The position numbers were made by a program, and so were the translations under genes. This document shows, one piece after another, positions 5,077 through 5,345 of a stretch of 5,345 bases of DNA. Numbering within the stretch: the stretch's first letter is position 1; each line of letters starts with the position of its first letter. Below the pieces are notes generated by a model. That model was not told where the DNA came from and made no database searches. It saw only the letters and a program-made list of their open reading frames with translations. The stretch comes from Verrucomicrobiota bacterium. Its GTDB lineage: Bacteria; Verrucomicrobiota; Verrucomicrobiia; Limisphaerales; UBA1096. The stretch is from NCBI GenBank assembly GCA_015658765.1, contig DQOE01000242.1:1-5345 (forward strand), in the 5' to 3' direction.

Positions 5077-5345
5077 ATGGTTGAAACGGAGAAACTTCCC
5101 GAGGGTCAAAGGGCTTGGCCAATCTCCCCGTTCAAGCGATATTCGCGCGTGCGCCATCGCCTAAGCCAGCAACCCTGCACCTCCCGGATGGTTGTTTCCC
5201 TCGGGTTGTGTCTGCTTGCCTGCGCTCTGGCCTCTGCGGCGGGTGAGTGGCAATCCGTCGATGGGTATCGCTTCAAGGCGTTGACCGTCTCGACCAACGA
5301 ACCGGTTGGCTTTACTTCGCTGTCGCCCGACTCGACCGGCATCGA
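5077..5345 (+). CDS. Exported protein, 5' end only; possible CRTAC1/FG-GAP repeat family (cut by window edge)
   Basis: An open frame runs from ATG 5077 to the window end. In-frame starts are ATG 5077 (AGG 5 nt ahead), GTG 5149 and ATG 5188. The last gives the compact signal peptide MVVSLGLCLLACALASAAG; GTG 5149 adds an Arg-rich n-region (RHR...R) ahead of the same core and is therefore attractive. LLAC could be a poor lipobox, so a lipoprotein is possible. The start of the mature protein, EWQSVDGYRFKALTV, then EPVGFTSLSPDSTGI, resembles from memory the N-termini of large verrucomicrobial CRTAC1/ASPIC-UnbV proteins with FG-GAP (VCBS) beta-propeller repeats, where G-F-T-L-L-x-P-x-x-T-G-I precedes the first repeat. 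The repeats themselves lie beyond the window, so the family is a tentative inference. It starts 40 nt or more after the sulfatase stop, on the same strand, and may be cotranscribed. Confidence 0.6.
   Translation, partial: MVETEKLPEGQRAWPISPFKRYSRVRHRLSQQPCTSRMVVSLGLCLLACALASAAGEWQSVDGYRFKALTVSTNEPVGFTSLSPDSTGI

Larger units (their letters stand above)
328..5122. repeat. Dispersed short palindrome CTTGGCCAA(G), six copies
   Basis: Copies of CTTGGCCAA start at 328, 2924, 3977, 4288, 4937 and 5114; those at 328, 2924, 3977 and 4937 extend to the perfect 10-bp palindrome CTTGGCCAAG. A given 8-bp word such as TTGGCCAA is expected about 0.08 times in a random sequence of this length, so six is a marked excess even allowing for composition. 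Copies at 2924, 3977 and 4937 read Leu-Ala-Lys, the copy at 4288 reads within Ala-Trp-Pro-Asn, and the copy at 328 reads Leu-Gly-Gln on the minus strand, so all three phases occur. The interval given spans the first to the last copy; it is not a continuous element. Confidence 0.55.

Noticed and set aside
1..5345. CRISPR arrays, tRNA or rRNA genes, transposases, phage or defence genes
   Set aside because: No regularly spaced repeats, RNA gene folds, transposase frames or defence motifs were seen; every long stretch is accounted for by the metabolic genes described.

Overview
The window looks like accessory catabolic DNA from a PVC-superphylum bacterium, most likely Verrucomicrobiota (Planctomycetota or Lentisphaerota are possible). 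This is inferred from content, not from a marker gene. The signs are two S1-type sulfatases in about 5 kb, a Gfo/Idh/MocA oxidoreductase beside a sulfatase, a probable TIM-barrel sugar phosphate isomerase/epimerase start, a small XRE-like HTH protein with a W-SKIERGINPPP motif, and a probable start of a CRTAC1/FG-GAP-type exported protein. The DNA is fairly GC-rich, less so in the central intergenic region.

Left half (1-2437, minus strand): a tightly packed operon read right to left. It holds a Gfo/Idh/MocA oxidoreductase (2437-1469), then after 3 nt a sulfatase without a signal peptide (1465-44), then after 4 nt the first 13 codons of a probable sugar phosphate isomerase/epimerase (39-1, cut by the window edge). 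The leader of the oxidoreductase gene carries a nested inverted repeat that ends 2 nt before the AUG.

Centre (2438-2717): a 280-bp divergent intergenic region. It holds the leader hairpin, two tandem copies of TTTTGCGAGGTT 16 bp apart, and a very good Shine-Dalgarno sequence serving only a 15-16 codon mini-ORF. No promoter can be called firmly.

Right half (2718-5345, plus strand): a small HTH protein (2718-3173), an exported sulfatase with an extra C-terminal beta-rich module (about 3225-5036), and the 5' end of a further exported protein (from 5077, 5149 or 5188).

Taken together this reads as a sulfated-glycan utilisation island. An exported sulfatase would act on polymer or oligomer outside the cytoplasm, while a cytoplasmic sulfatase, an NAD(P)-dependent sugar oxidoreductase and a sugar isomerase would process desulfated or sulfated monosaccharides inside. 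The HTH protein, placed between the two arms, is a candidate local regulator. The substrate cannot be read from sequence alone. The least expected signal is a short palindrome, CTTGGCCAA(G), found six times in all three reading-frame phases. I see no convincing new defence, mobile or RNA-guided system.
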